From: Anniella stebbinsi | Taxonomy: Eukaryota > Chordata > Lepidosauria > Squamata > Anniellidae | Length of the DNA stretch: 64,000 bases | Direction: 5' to 3' | Assembly: GCA_029215795.1 (NCBI GenBank) | Contig: JARDYH010000003.1 | Coordinates: 266,652,562-266,716,561 of the forward strand | Part shown: piece by piece, positions 54,700-64,000 of the stretch | How the letters are laid out: each line of letters opens with the position of its first letter | How positions within the stretch are numbered: the stretch's first letter is position 1 | Position numbers and translations under genes: made by a program | Notes under the pieces: generated by a model | Seen by the model: only the letters and a program-made list of their open reading frames with translations | Databases searched by the model: none | What the model was told of the DNA's origin: nothing

Positions 54700-54832
54700 G
54701 AGCTGTGGTGGATCAAACCAAAGGCTGAGCTGGGCCAGTTTCCTGTTCCCCACAGTGGCCAGCCAGATGAATATAAGGACGTAATGCTTATAGGCCCAGA
54801 TGGCTATAAGGGCACTGCCCTCTCCTGCTGAT
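54700..54832 (-). mobile_element. CR1-like LINE 3' fragment, antisense
   Basis: GTGGTGGATCAAACCAAAGG, GTTTCCTGTTCCCCACAGTG, GCCAGCCAGATG and GGCACTGCCCTCTCCTGC are diverged complements of the CR1-like region. Confidence 0.5.
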
Positions 54833-54956
54833 GTAGGCCAATAGTTTTCCCACAAGAAGTGGCATTCAGACACACACTGGTCTTTGGTCCCTCCCCATTT
54901 CAGAGGCAATGTGCTACAGATTTAAAGAGACTTCTTCCACAAAACAATGTCAAATG

Positions 54957-55276
54957 TAGGCTGACCATATGAAAAGGAGGATAGGGCTCATGTAACTTTA
55001 ACACTTGTAGAGAAAAGGGAATTTCAGCCAGTGTCATTTGTATGCAATTAGTTCCTGGTGAAATTCCCTCTTCATCACAACAGTTAAAGTTGCAGGCACT
55101 ATACTAGAGTGACCATATACAAAAGAAGGCAGGGCCCCTGCAACTTTAACTGTTGTAATGAAGATTGAATTTCACCAGGAACTAATCGTATACAAATGAC
55201 ACTGGCTGAAATTCCTTTTTCTCTACAACTGTTAAAGTTACATGAGCCCTATCCTACTTTTCATATGGTCAGCCTA
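54957..55276 (+). mobile_element. hAT MITE family B, exact 8-bp TSD
   Basis: 320 bp, TAGGCTGACCATATGAAAAG to CATATGGTCAGCCTA, with GTCAAATG at 54949-54956 and 55277-55284. Centre GGCACTATACTAGAGTGACC in the plus orientation. Confidence 0.95.
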
Positions 55277-55392
55277 GTCAAATGAATTAGTCCAGACTAA
55301 CTACTGCCCACAATCCCCAAGATCCACCGCCTCTTTGAACTGTGTACATTGAGTAAGAAGAGGTAGGATTTGGGTGCATTTTCTAAGTAATG

Positions 55393-55690
55393 CTTCATGT
55401 TCTGTAGCTCAGTGGTAGAGTCCCTGCTTTGCATACAGAAGTTCCCAGGTTCAATTCTTGGCATCTCCAGGTAGGACTGGGATCCTGAAACCCTGATGGG
55501 AGCCACTTCTGGTCAACACAGACCAGCCTTACTCAACCTGGTGCCCGTCATATGTGTTGGGACCACAACACCGCAATGGCCGTGCTGGCTAGGAATTATG
55601 GGAGTGTTTTCTCCAACACATCTGGATGGCACAAAGTTGGGAAAGGCTTGCATAGACAATAGTGAGCTATTGTCAAAGTTCCTAAAATGA
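55393..55690 (+). mobile_element. tRNA-Ala-type SINE interrupted by a hAT MITE
   Basis: Head with TGTAGCTCAGTGGTAGAGTC (A box), CTGCTTTGCATACAGAAG and CAGGTTCAATTCTTGGC (B box), body GGTAGGACTGGGATCCTGAA. At about 55524 it is interrupted and it resumes at 55651 with CATAGACAATAGTGAGCTA. This was a pol III-type promoter, but it is decayed. Confidence 0.75.
55524..55650. mobile_element. hAT-like MITE family I inside a SINE
   Basis: CAGCCTTACTCAACCTGGTG to GGGAAAGGCTTG, with mirrored CCAACACATCTGG and ATTATGGGAGTG. The SINE on each side supplies ACACAGAC and CATAGACA, consistent with a duplicated target of 7-8 bp. Confidence 0.75.
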
Positions 55691-56559
55691 GAGGCTTACA
55701 GCTGACTGGAAATTCTAGACCAGGAAGGGCTTCCCTCCGAATCCAGATATGTGGAGTAAGGTGTGACTAGTGGCATGATGGGGGAAATACACTCCAGACA
55801 CTTATTGGTTCTTCACATGTTCCAGGGCACCGGAAAGTTGTTCTGAGACCAATGCCTGAAGAGCCACTACTCAAATGAAGATCTGACCCTTGGATTAAGG
55901 AACAATAAGGCAAATCCCTTCAGTTCACAGTAACAGCAAGTTATCGGTCGCAAAGAGTTATCCTGATCTCATTCTGTCCAACACAGGGTTCCTATGCCAA
56001 AAAGACTTCCATAGCAAGGAGAGCCTCCAAGCCTTGTGAGTTCCTTCAGTCTGGGAGGAGGCATCTCATCAGTAATTCTTCAGCATGCCATGCAACTACT
56101 AAAATCAGTGGTTACAGGGGGAAAACCACTGTAAGGTGCCCTTTGGGTGATGTCTTGCAAATAATGCAGCATAAGAAGATACCAATAGATTACCTACTGA
56201 TTCAACCAACATTTCAAAGCCCTTAGAAAGTTTTGTCTCAAAGCCTTTTCCAGCCATGTTTTCAGCACAAATCATATTAATAACAAGCCCTCTCATAGGT
56301 GCTAGAAAAGGAATTTGCAGTAAGGTGTACAAATAAAAACTGCAGGCAGGGCCCAAGTCCTCCACTTCAAAGGGACCAGGGGATTCAGGCCTGAAATCTG
56401 AACTTCTGACATTGCTTTATTTCTAATCAGACTCATTTTCACCAATTCCACCCCTGTCGTCCCCAAATGCTTTTAGAAATTATGGCTGCCTGAGAGTTGA
56501 AAGGAAAGCAACTTTGCAGCTATCTCAGCTGCTTTGAAAAGCCAACTTGCACTCTAGAC
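55691..56559. other. No recognisable feature
   Basis: Unique-looking sequence. An 86-codon minus-strand frame (56105-56365) shows no domain. Confidence 0.4.
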
Positions 56560-56857
56560 TAGGGTGACCATATGAAAAGGAGGACAGGGCTCCTGCGTCT
56601 TTAACAGTTGCATAGAAAAAGGAATTTCAGCAGGTGTCATTTGTATGCATGCAACACCTGGTGAAATTCCCTCTTCGTCACAAGAGTTAAAGCTGCAGGA
56701 GCCCTGCCCGTTTTAACTCGAATGACTAGATCCAAAGAGGAGAGGGCTCCTGCAGTTTTAACTGCTGTGATGAAGAGGGAATTTCACCAGTTGCAAGCAA
56801 CATACAGGATTGTTAAAGATACAGGAGTTCTGTCCTCCTTTTCATATGGTCACCCTA
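56560..56857. mobile_element. hAT MITE family B (TAGGG subtype), shortened
   Basis: 298 bp, TAGGGTGACCATATGAAAAG to CATATGGTCACCCTA. CTCTAGAC (56552-56559) and TTCTAGAC (56858-56865) agree at 7 of 8. The right half has lost about 20 bp around CACCAGTTGCAAGCAAC. Confidence 0.9.
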
Positions 56858-58689
56858 TTCTAGACCACACCTCAGTTTCTTTCCAAAAACAGTTCTCTCA
56901 GATACAAGGTACTGCAAGCAGACTTTACAGGAGACGATGCCCAGTTCAGAATTGAAAAAGGACAGAATGCTTCGATTTAGTGTTCAGCTCCACAGAATGC
57001 CAACCAGGATTGGGATATCTCTAAGCTCCAGGAGCATTAAGGACATGTGAAAATACTTGGTCAGAAGTTAAAAATCCCTCGCTTGGCAACTGCACTGAGT
57101 AACAGTGGCATAAGGGATGTTGAGGAACAAATGAACCATGAAAAGCTATGGGGAGCCATGCCAATGAAAACTTTATCAAACTTTTTTTTCTCTTTAAATT
57201 TAAGGATAACCCTATTAGTCTTGTTCCGTATGAGTCCAGGAGCCTATAAAGATGTGAAATGCATAGTTTACTGCAATTATTTATCTTAAAATAAACTGTA
57301 TGTGTTTGTGGAGAAAGCACTAGGCGAGAAGGCAAAGATAGATACGTAGATAAATAGATAATGTTCTGGCTGAAACGACCATCAGGTTCACCTCCTAGAC
57401 TCCTTCCTTATGTCCTTGGCAATCCAGTTAAGATTTGACAGCGTTTAAGGATGACAGTGCTTGAGGTAATGGGACGATGCCGTAACAGGATTACAGGAAA
57501 ATGTGAAGGGAAGGGCATACAGATGTAATGTCATTTCAGTAACAGTATCTGTGATTGGTTTGGGCTCCCTTCCCCGCAACTCACCCATTCACTTTCTTCT
57601 TTCGTTTTTGCTGACAAAGTCAGTATCACTTATACCATTCTTTTAAAACCGCATTACAGCCATAAAGAGTTACTTCTGCAGCATGGTAGAAAGGAAACCA
57701 CTTCAATTACATGTTCTGTTTTTACAAAAGAGATGGAGGGATCCAAGGTTGTTGATGATGTTATTTAGAGCTACTGAGAACTGAATTAATGGGTAAAAGA
57801 CAACACCACTTGAGTGGCAGACCAGGAAATTCCCATATCTCTGGCATTTTTATCTATTCTATCTATCTACCATTTTGTTTGTCTGTTTGATTTTTGAGTC
57901 ACTTTTTCCCAACGTATATGAGTGCTCAAAGCAATCGGCAAACCCAGCATGTTAAGTTACATATATCCATTAAAACAATAACCCATTTAAGCCTGCTCTT
58001 TAAAGTGAAAACAAGGAGCAGGGAAAAAAATAACCCAAAACAAAGCCAAACTTTTAAAAAGAACAAAAAGGAGGAGGCAAGACATAAAATTAAGATTTTC
58101 TTTTTTTAAAGTTTTGGAAAATTAAAAAAAAGTCTGAAACTTCTGCAGAAAATCATACAAAAAGAGCTAGCTCCCAGGAGTTCCCTAGTCAAAGAATTCC
58201 AAAGGCCATCCCTGAGCCCCCATAGCTTTTACCACTGCAAATAATGGGTCAGAGTAGTGCTTCATTTGATCACCTCATGACGAAAGGCATATATGGGTAG
58301 TCTGCAAGGTATACTGGATCCATGCCAGTATGCTATAAACTCATGCCAAGATCCTTTCCCGCCCCCACTAAGCATTCCTGCAAGATGTGATTAATAATGC
58401 TGATATACCTTAAAACAGGGTTGAGGACCTTCTAAGGAATGGGGGGGCTGCATTGCCCCCCCATCCCTCCAGGAGCTGCACCCCTGCCTCCTGCTGCCAC
58501 CACATTGTCAAATGTGCTTCTGAAATGCGGTGGTACAGCTTTCAAGTAAAAATTACCCTTATTTGCGAACTGCAAATGTTGCAGCAGGATCTGCCCCCCC
58601 AAAAAAGAGGGGGTTCATGTGCCCTGCATGTTGTCTACCTCTGTCTTAAAAGGGCTAGTACATCCTGGTGCACTCATGTAGCAGAATGA
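56858..58689. other. No recognisable gene
   Basis: Unique AT-rich sequence. 58403-58630 begins CAGGGTTGAGGACC and carries G/C runs, possibly a decayed hAT end. A short ATCTATCTA run is present near 57855. Confidence 0.4.
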
Positions 58690-58850
58690 GGAACATCATT
58701 ATTATTATTATTATTATTATTAATAATAATAATATTAATTACATTTATATACCGCCCCATAGCCAAAGCTCTCTGGGAGGTTTACAAAAATTGAAAGATT
58801 AAACATTAAAAACTCAATATACAAAATTTAAAACATGAGATAGTACAGAG
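58690..58850 (-). mobile_element. L2 subfamily A tail, antisense
   Basis: (ATT)n then AATTACATTTATATACCGCC, CCATAGCCAAAGCTCTCTGG, GAGGTTTACAAAAATTGAAA, CAATATACAAAATTTAAAAC, matching 51925-52060. Confidence 0.78.
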
Positions 58851-59722
58851 GACTGGTAGAGTTAGAGGATGCCACAGTTGAATGCCCCCCCCCACCCAAT
58901 TTTTAAAACCTCCCTGCAAGTAAAAAAAAGGGGGGGGGAAGCTTGCACAGCAGCAAGAGAGAGTTTGGGGAGCATGCCTCCCCCCCCAAAAAAAGTGATC
59001 CAACAGCCACAGTCTCAAGTGATACAGTCCATTCTGCTTCATTTTCCAGTTTATTCAAAGCTCCAACTATGGTTTTTCCTGGCATATATTTTAGAGAGGA
59101 GGAGGAGGAGGAGGAGGAGGAGCAGGAACATGTGATCCTGCATTTAAGGATGAACACAACAGAAATGCCTGAATAAAACATACACTTCAAAGTACTTTGA
59201 CTAGTACATGAAGGTCCGCAGAGATCCTTCTGCCGCCACACTCATCCACATATTCCTTGGGCACTCATGTTCAACAAGCCCCCTTGTCTTTCACATCAGT
59301 CTGCCCCGCCAGTAATATCACAGCTGCCCTTGGCCGCCACACCAACAGCTTCCTCATTGTCTGCCTCACTGAAAAGTTTTGTTGCCAGCCAAGTGACCGA
59401 CCGCAAACAAAAGCTTGTTTGACCAGCGCTTGTTCCAAAACAAAGCCCCGGCTAGAGAAGGAAGCGCTGGAACAGGCAGGCAAACATATTCTGACAATTT
59501 TGCAAATCCAAAACCAGTAGAGGCAGAGGGTGGGGGGTGGGGCTCTACCCACCCAACAAACAGTGCGGTCTGGCCCAGGCTTTGTCCTCCCCTCCCCTCC
59601 GCCCCACTTCTGCAAAACAAGAAAACATTTATTTTAATCCAAACTACACAAAAAGTGTCATTGTTAACACAGGCACCCCCCAAAGACCGGCTTGAGCATT
59701 TGCCACGGTGCTTGTTCTAAAA
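58851..59722. other. No recognisable gene; (GGA)n at 59095-59122
   Basis: Several C/G homopolymer runs (58885, 58930, 58980) and a trinucleotide repeat. Overlapping frames at 59271-59720 on both strands lack domains. Confidence 0.4.
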
Positions 59723-59826
59723 CAGCCTTCCTCAACTTGGTGCCCTTCAGCAATTGGCCACATTGGCTGGGGGTGATAGGAGTTGTAGTCAAACACGTCT
59801 GCTGGGTACCTGGCCGGGGAAGGCTG
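59723..59826. mobile_element. hAT-like MITE family I
   Basis: 104 bp, CAGCCTTCCTCAACTTGGTG to GGCCGGGGAAGGCTG, with GATAGGAGTTGTAGTCAAAC inside. Flanking octamers TTCTAAAA and ACCTTAAA agree at 5 of 8. Confidence 0.7.
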
Positions 59827-60045
59827 ACCTTAAAGATTGGCAAGTGGCTTTGATAGAGGGGTGGGGGAATACGTTGCTGCTTTCTGGCAGCCCTGAGGTA
59901 AGGTTTGAGCCTTACAAAAACAGCTTGGAGACAAGAAGGCAGGTCGACCCAGGAGATCTAAGCTGGTTTAATATGGTTTAACTCTACGGCAAATAATACA
60001 TTTGGTAGTCTCTTTTATCATTTATTTAGGCTCCTTTAGGGACAT

Positions 60046-60244
60046 AGGACATTGGGGCAGAGGAAGCTGCCTTATACTGAACCAGAGTCCAATGGTCTAT
60101 CTAGCCCAGTATTGTCGACACTGACTGGCAGCAGTTTTCCAGAGTTTCAGGTAGGACTCTTTTCCTTGCCCTACCTGGAGAATCGAACCTGGGACCTTCT
60201 GCATGCAAAGCATGTGCTCTATCACACTGAGCTATGGCCCCTTT
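60046..60244 (-). mobile_element. tRNA-Ala-type SINE, full length
   Basis: Best copy in the window. In complement the head reads GGGGCCATAGCTCAGTGTGA (A box with a 2-nt insertion), GCTTTGCATGCAGAAGG (alanine TGC anticodon arm) and CAGGTTCGATTCTCC (B box). The body follows (CTGAAACTCTGGAAAACTGC), then the tail CTAGATAGACCATTGGAC, GGCAGCTTCCTC. The tail parallels the CR1-like end GGACTAGATG..TCTGATCCAGC, so CR1 machinery is the likely mobiliser (inference). Confidence 0.85.
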
Positions 60245-60312
60245 CCCCCTTTTTTCCTTTATTCCCCTTTCCTCCCTTTTCCTTTATTCCCCTTTCCCCC
60301 TTTTCCTTCATT
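60239..60312. repeat. Pyrimidine-rich ~24-bp tandem repeat
   Basis: Three imperfect units of the type CCCCTTTCC..TTTTCCTTTATTC. It abuts the head of the SINE on the left and family A on the right. Confidence 0.8.
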
Positions 60313-60316
60313 CTTA

Positions 60317-60550
60317 CCCCCAATCTACACCAAGCAGGATATAGCACTATGAAAGTAGTATGAAAGTGTTATATAAAAGGCAGGAGCCACACTACTGTTT
60401 TATAGCGGTATTGAAGTGCACTGACAACTGATGGGGCCCACTGACACATACCATATACCGCTTTCATGCAGCTATATCCTGCTTGGTGTGGCTCCTGCCT
60501 TTTATATACCGTTTTCATAGTGCTATATCCTGCTTGGTGTAGATCTGGCC
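60317..60550 (+). mobile_element. MITE family A, long form, TSD TTA
   Basis: 234 bp. The left end CCCCCAATCTACACCAAGC is mutated at the first bases; the right end is GGTGTAGATCTGGCC. TTA is present on both sides (60314-60316, 60551-60553). Carries the extra segment CTGCTTGGTGTGGCTCCTG. Confidence 0.88.
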
Positions 60551-60824
60551 TTAGAAAATAGATTGCTCCCCACAGGCACTGTAACTCTCAGAAGACGGAC
60601 GCCGAGTACATGCTAACAAATGTCTTGGGTCCAAACACAGTTATTCAGAATACAATTACTTGGAAGCAAGACCTATTGAAATCAAGGAGATGTGTTTACA
60701 ATTAAGGGCGGTTATGTTCAGGGTTTTAAGACCGTTTCGTACATAATACAGCAACAGACCAAAGTTTGCCACCAACTGTAGACTCCGCAGGGAACACACT
60801 TAAAAACTCTTGGAAGAACACCCA

Positions 60825-61608
60825 ATATGTGGTGCAGCAATCAGAGTGTCAGACTAGGCCCATGGAGACCTGGGTTCTAATCCTCACACAGCCATTAAGC
60901 TCACTAAGTGTGACCCTGGCCTGTTACCGCCTCAATTCACACAACACGTTTCTCTACGCAGTGTGAAAAGTCCACTCAATGGTTGAGTTTGTAGGGGGTA
61001 CTCACCACACAACATGTTCTAACTCCACCGTTGTGTGAATGTGGGCTCCTGTGGAGTAGAGTAAAAGTCAACACAGCATTTGATTGGCAGTTCCTCCGCT
61101 ATCTCTCCTCCCCCAGTCCTCCCAATGGTATCCCATCAACCATTGCTGCAAAAAAACCCATTCCTGTGGCAGCTCTCCTAGAGCGGCGCTCGCTCCTTTC
61201 GCCGCTCTAGCCAGGAAATTCTGGAGCCAGTGGGAAAAGTCTATAGACTACAATAAAGAAAAAAAACTCAATGCAACAGAAAACTCCGCAGAGCCTTCCA
61301 CGCAACACACCACACAGCAGTTGTGCAGGAACTCTCCTCTGCTCAGCGTGGATATTCAGCATGGAGTGTTTTCGAAAAGAAACAACTCCACCGTGGGGTG
61401 GAGTTTTCCCTCCAGACAACACATTTCTCGATGGTGCTGTAAAAACTACACGATGGAGTTCTAAAACCAAATGTTGAGAAATGTGTTGTCTGAACTGAGC
61501 CACTATCTCCCAGTCTATGAGAGGGTAAAATGGGAGGGAACCTTGTGCGCGGCATGAAGCTCCTTGCAAGATGGATAGGATATAAACGTAATATATAATA
61601 AACAATAC
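60825..61608 (+). mobile_element. L2-tailed SINE interrupted by element D
   Basis: Head and body at 60825-60928 (TGGTGCAGCAATCAGAGTGT, GACCTGGGTTCTAATCCTCA, GTGACCCTGGCC). The 3' body and tail are at 61502-61608 (AGAGGGTAAAATGGGAGGGA, AGCTCCTTGCAAGATGGATA, GGATATAAACGTAATATATA). The two parts join in register once the 573-bp insertion is skipped. Confidence 0.78.
60929..61501. mobile_element. Element D (C-like termini), 3-bp TSD
   Basis: 573 bp. The left end GCCTCAATTCACACAACAC and the right end in complement GGCTCAGTTCAGACAACAC resemble family C ends (GGCTCAATTCGGACGACAC). Flanks ACC (60926-60928) and ACT (61502-61504) fit a 3-bp TSD with one change. The interior includes a near-palindromic GAGCGGCGCTCGCTCC..GCCGCTC and no transposase frame. 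A 164-codon minus-strand frame across 61207-61701 runs out of the element and has no domain. Confidence 0.78.
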
Positions 61609-63114
61609 AGTACGCAGGTAGGTCAACACACCAAAAGCCAGTTTGCCCAGCAAGGAAAAACAAAAAGCTCCGTGCCTTTTCAAAAATAAACAAGAATACA
61701 AGGCAGATGACTGGGACCAGCAGGGAGAGAGATTTCACCTCTCCCAAATGGTATCCACCGATAACGCTTCGCATGTAGCAAATTGTTTACTTGAAGAAGT
61801 CTTGCTGCCCCCCTCCCTTTGCCCGCCAAAATGTGGCTGCATTTGCTAAACTTGCAGAAGGAACTGATGGGGGGGGGGGGGGGGGGAGGAGAAGGGGAAG
61901 GGGAAGAAGCAGCTTCGACCTCCAGTAACCCAGGAGAAATTCGTATGTTGAGTGACTGATTACACAAAAAAGACCCTCCTTGGGGCAGCCATCGCACCCT
62001 TGATAAGCTGGAAACCACTGTGTCATCGAGTCCAGGCAAACGCACATTGGACGTTGGATGGGCCACCCCCCCCCACCCCCCGCTGTTCCCAAAGCAGACG
62101 AGCGTCCGTTGAGCCTGGCAACCTGCCATCGGCAACCGTGCAGGACGGCTTTCAACAATAGCCTGTGTTTTTTAAAACAATACCAACAACGGACGAAAGC
62201 GTCGTTGGGGCTTCGTTGCAAAGGTTATGGGCCTGTTTTGGGGATAGCAGGAAAGAAACGTGGCCCGCAGTGCCGTGGCTCTTTTGGGCTTCCTTTGTGA
62301 GGCTTTTAATAAACAAAGCATTGCATGGCACTTGAAAGACTAGCAGTGTTATGGCAGCAAGACCTTTTGTAGCCAGGGCCTTGCGTTATTCTACACCAAT
62401 GGAGATGTTAGGCATGTAGAATCATCCGATCTATCTGAGGAGGAGACCGCTTCTGGATTGTTACTCTTTTTAAAGAGGCATGCCAGAATGCCACTAGGAG
62501 GAGATAGTACCAGACATAACAGACCTGGAATAAGACAGTTCTATATATCTAAGAGCTGCATCACACCTACTTCCCCCCCCCACCGGGGTTTGCTTCTGCT
62601 GGTTCCCCCTCCGTTTCGTATTCGAGTCTAGCGTTTTGAATCACACGTGGTCGGTATTGCTGCGATACCTCAGCTTGGCCTGTTCCAAATTTACCTGTTT
62701 CGGACTTTGCCCATTCAGGGATAAATCAAAAGAGAAACGAGCAACTGCAGGCCAAGGGTGAGAGAACAGCACGACGGGGGATGACGTCATACGAGTCCAG
62801 CGGTGAAAAAGTGGATCAAAGTCGCGGCGGGTGTGCATCAAAGCACGCGTGTGATAAACACCTAAATGTGTTTTGTTTTTCAAAGTCTAAGCTCCAGTTA
62901 CGTCCCTCTATGCATATAAAGACTTTCACAAATTGAAGGGTGTCACTGTTTTTTAAAGATGTATAAGGCCACATTCAAGTTGAAAATTTCCATTCTCAAA
63001 ATGGCACTGAAAATTGGAATTTCTTTGTATGGCACTCTTGAGGACTAGAATATTGGTAGGGGAATAACTTGGGGAAGGGGGGGTCAGGTTTTATTGAGTG
63101 AGAGAATATGCAAG

Positions 63115-63149
<35 letters not shown>

Positions 63150-63379
63150 GGAACATCTGTGAACACTCAATATGATGTTTTCACCCAAAATCAGCAAAAT
63201 TAGCATCAGCTATAAAGTAACACAGGATTATTCGTTGGGTATGACAAAACGTTTTTTGCCACCTAAAAATCTTATGTCTGTTCCCTGAAAATAAATAAGT
63301 TAAAAATAAAATAAACGCTGAAAGAATGGGGGGAGGTAGGAAGTCACTACCACCACAGCTATCCCACAAATCAGGTCAT
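61609..63379. other. No recognisable gene; poly-G at 61869-61886; (GT)n at 63116-63147; CpG-rich part at 62550-62880
   Basis: 62551 onward (GAGCTGCATCACACC) looks like the edge of another CpG-rich DNA element, with GTGTGATAAACACC near 62845 as a possible other end, but the match is weak. 62310-62380 may be a remnant of the repeat at 29030. The rest is unique. Confidence 0.35.
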
Positions 63380-63605
63380 GGCTCAATTCAGACGACCCAA
63401 TAAACAACTGGTGTGGGGGGAACAATCGTCAGTTGTATTGATTATCGTGTCATCCGAATGCTGCCATAGTCAACTCAGCGCTGATCCTAATCCACACCAC
63501 AGTTTATTATTTATTACCATGTTGTGTGGGGAGTACCCCCTAGATGAACAACTGTAAAGTTGATTATTATCCCACCATTGACTATCGTGTCGTCCGAATT
63601 GAGCC
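63380..63605 (-). mobile_element. MITE family C, 226 bp, TSD CAT
   Basis: GGCTCAATTCAGACGACCC to GTCGTCCGAATTGAGCC, with CAT at 63377-63379 and 63606-63608. Same length as 30140-30365 and in reverse orientation: GTTGTGTGGGGAGTACCCCC and CTAGATGAACAACTGTAAAG are the complements of the blocks there. Confidence 0.92.
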
Positions 63606-64000
63606 CATGTGTGATTACTTCTCAGAAGCATCTGTATCTCTGGTTATTATGAGTGGTAAGGGAAAAAAGTAACTATAACGCTTTGCTGTATTTGTTATTT
63701 TTAATCTTGAATATCTTTGTTGCCTCCCCATAGTGAAGGGTGGGGACGTATCAGGCTAGGCTTATGGGATCTACCTTGTTGTTTTACAAAAATCCACCAA
63801 CCACAGCCAGGTGAAAAACAATAGCTAAGGAAAGCAAACATCCAGTTAGAATACAGGAGCCTCTGAGCACATCTTTAGCCTAGGAATGTGTTTTCACAAA
63901 TCCTTCCACACAAAAACCTCCCCAAGCTTTCTTCTTTATAGCAAACCGGAGGCGGGGGTGACTTTCTGTTGTTGTTGTTGTTGTTATGTTGTTGTTGTTG
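63606..64000. other. No recognisable gene; (GTT)n at 63967-64000
   Basis: Unique-looking sequence that runs into a GTT microsatellite at the window edge. Confidence 0.45.

Noticed and set aside
61207..61701. 164-codon minus-strand open frame, among the longest in the window
   Set aside because: It crosses the boundary of element D into a SINE remnant, has no domain and no homologous-looking motif.

Overview
The window looks like intergenic DNA from a vertebrate nuclear genome. The most likely source is a sauropsid, probably a squamate reptile (lizard or snake). This rests on its mix of interspersed repeats: CR1-type and L2-type LINE 3' ends, one truncated L1 end, SINEs with a tRNA-Ala-like head and a CR1-like tail, SINEs with an L2-like tail, and many short non-autonomous DNA transposons (hAT-like and 3-bp-TSD families). 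Microsatellites are abundant. There is no operon-like organisation, no bacterial gene, no rRNA or functional tRNA gene, no CRISPR array and no recognisable multi-exon gene. Nearly all open frames are chance frames or remnants of transposon reading frames. The species assignment is inference from repeat families as I know them, not from a search.

Layout. 0-5 kb: SINE ends, a truncated L1 ORF2 end (1640-2250), CT microsatellite, copies of MITE family A. 5-12.6 kb: antisense L2, a CpG-rich block, two adjacent hAT family B elements (7209-7522, 7651-7970), another hAT-like element (10656-11011) and family B again at 12256-12609. 12.6-17.8 kb: mostly unique sequence with simple repeats. 17.8-20.7 kb: the most striking object, a 2.85-kb foldback hAT-like element with 8-bp target duplications, arms of about 1.34 kb and seven degenerate ~145-162 bp tandem units per arm. 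20.7-36.6 kb: scattered L2, SINE and MITE copies, a 226-bp MITE (family C) and a candidate conserved regulatory block near 26.4-26.75 kb. 36.6-41.4 kb: a transposon cluster with a three-layer nest (L2 inside a foldback DNA element inside a CR1 LINE) followed by three family B copies. 41.4-53 kb: CR1, L2 and CpG-rich 3-bp-TSD elements (43928-44371, 47284-47828, 50921-51344). 53-64 kb: more SINE, L2 and hAT copies, including two transposons that each landed inside a SINE, and the second 226-bp family C copy at 63380-63605.

How the parts relate. Two LINE clades supply the machinery signatures. CR1-like tails are shared by the CR1 copies and the tRNA-Ala SINE. L2-like tails are shared by the L2 copies and the second SINE family. 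Several DNA transposon families can be delimited from this window alone, because target-site duplications flank copies of matching length: 8 bp for hAT families B, I and the giant palindrome, 3 bp for families A, C, D, G and H. No transposase gene is present, so all the DNA elements here must have been mobilised in trans.
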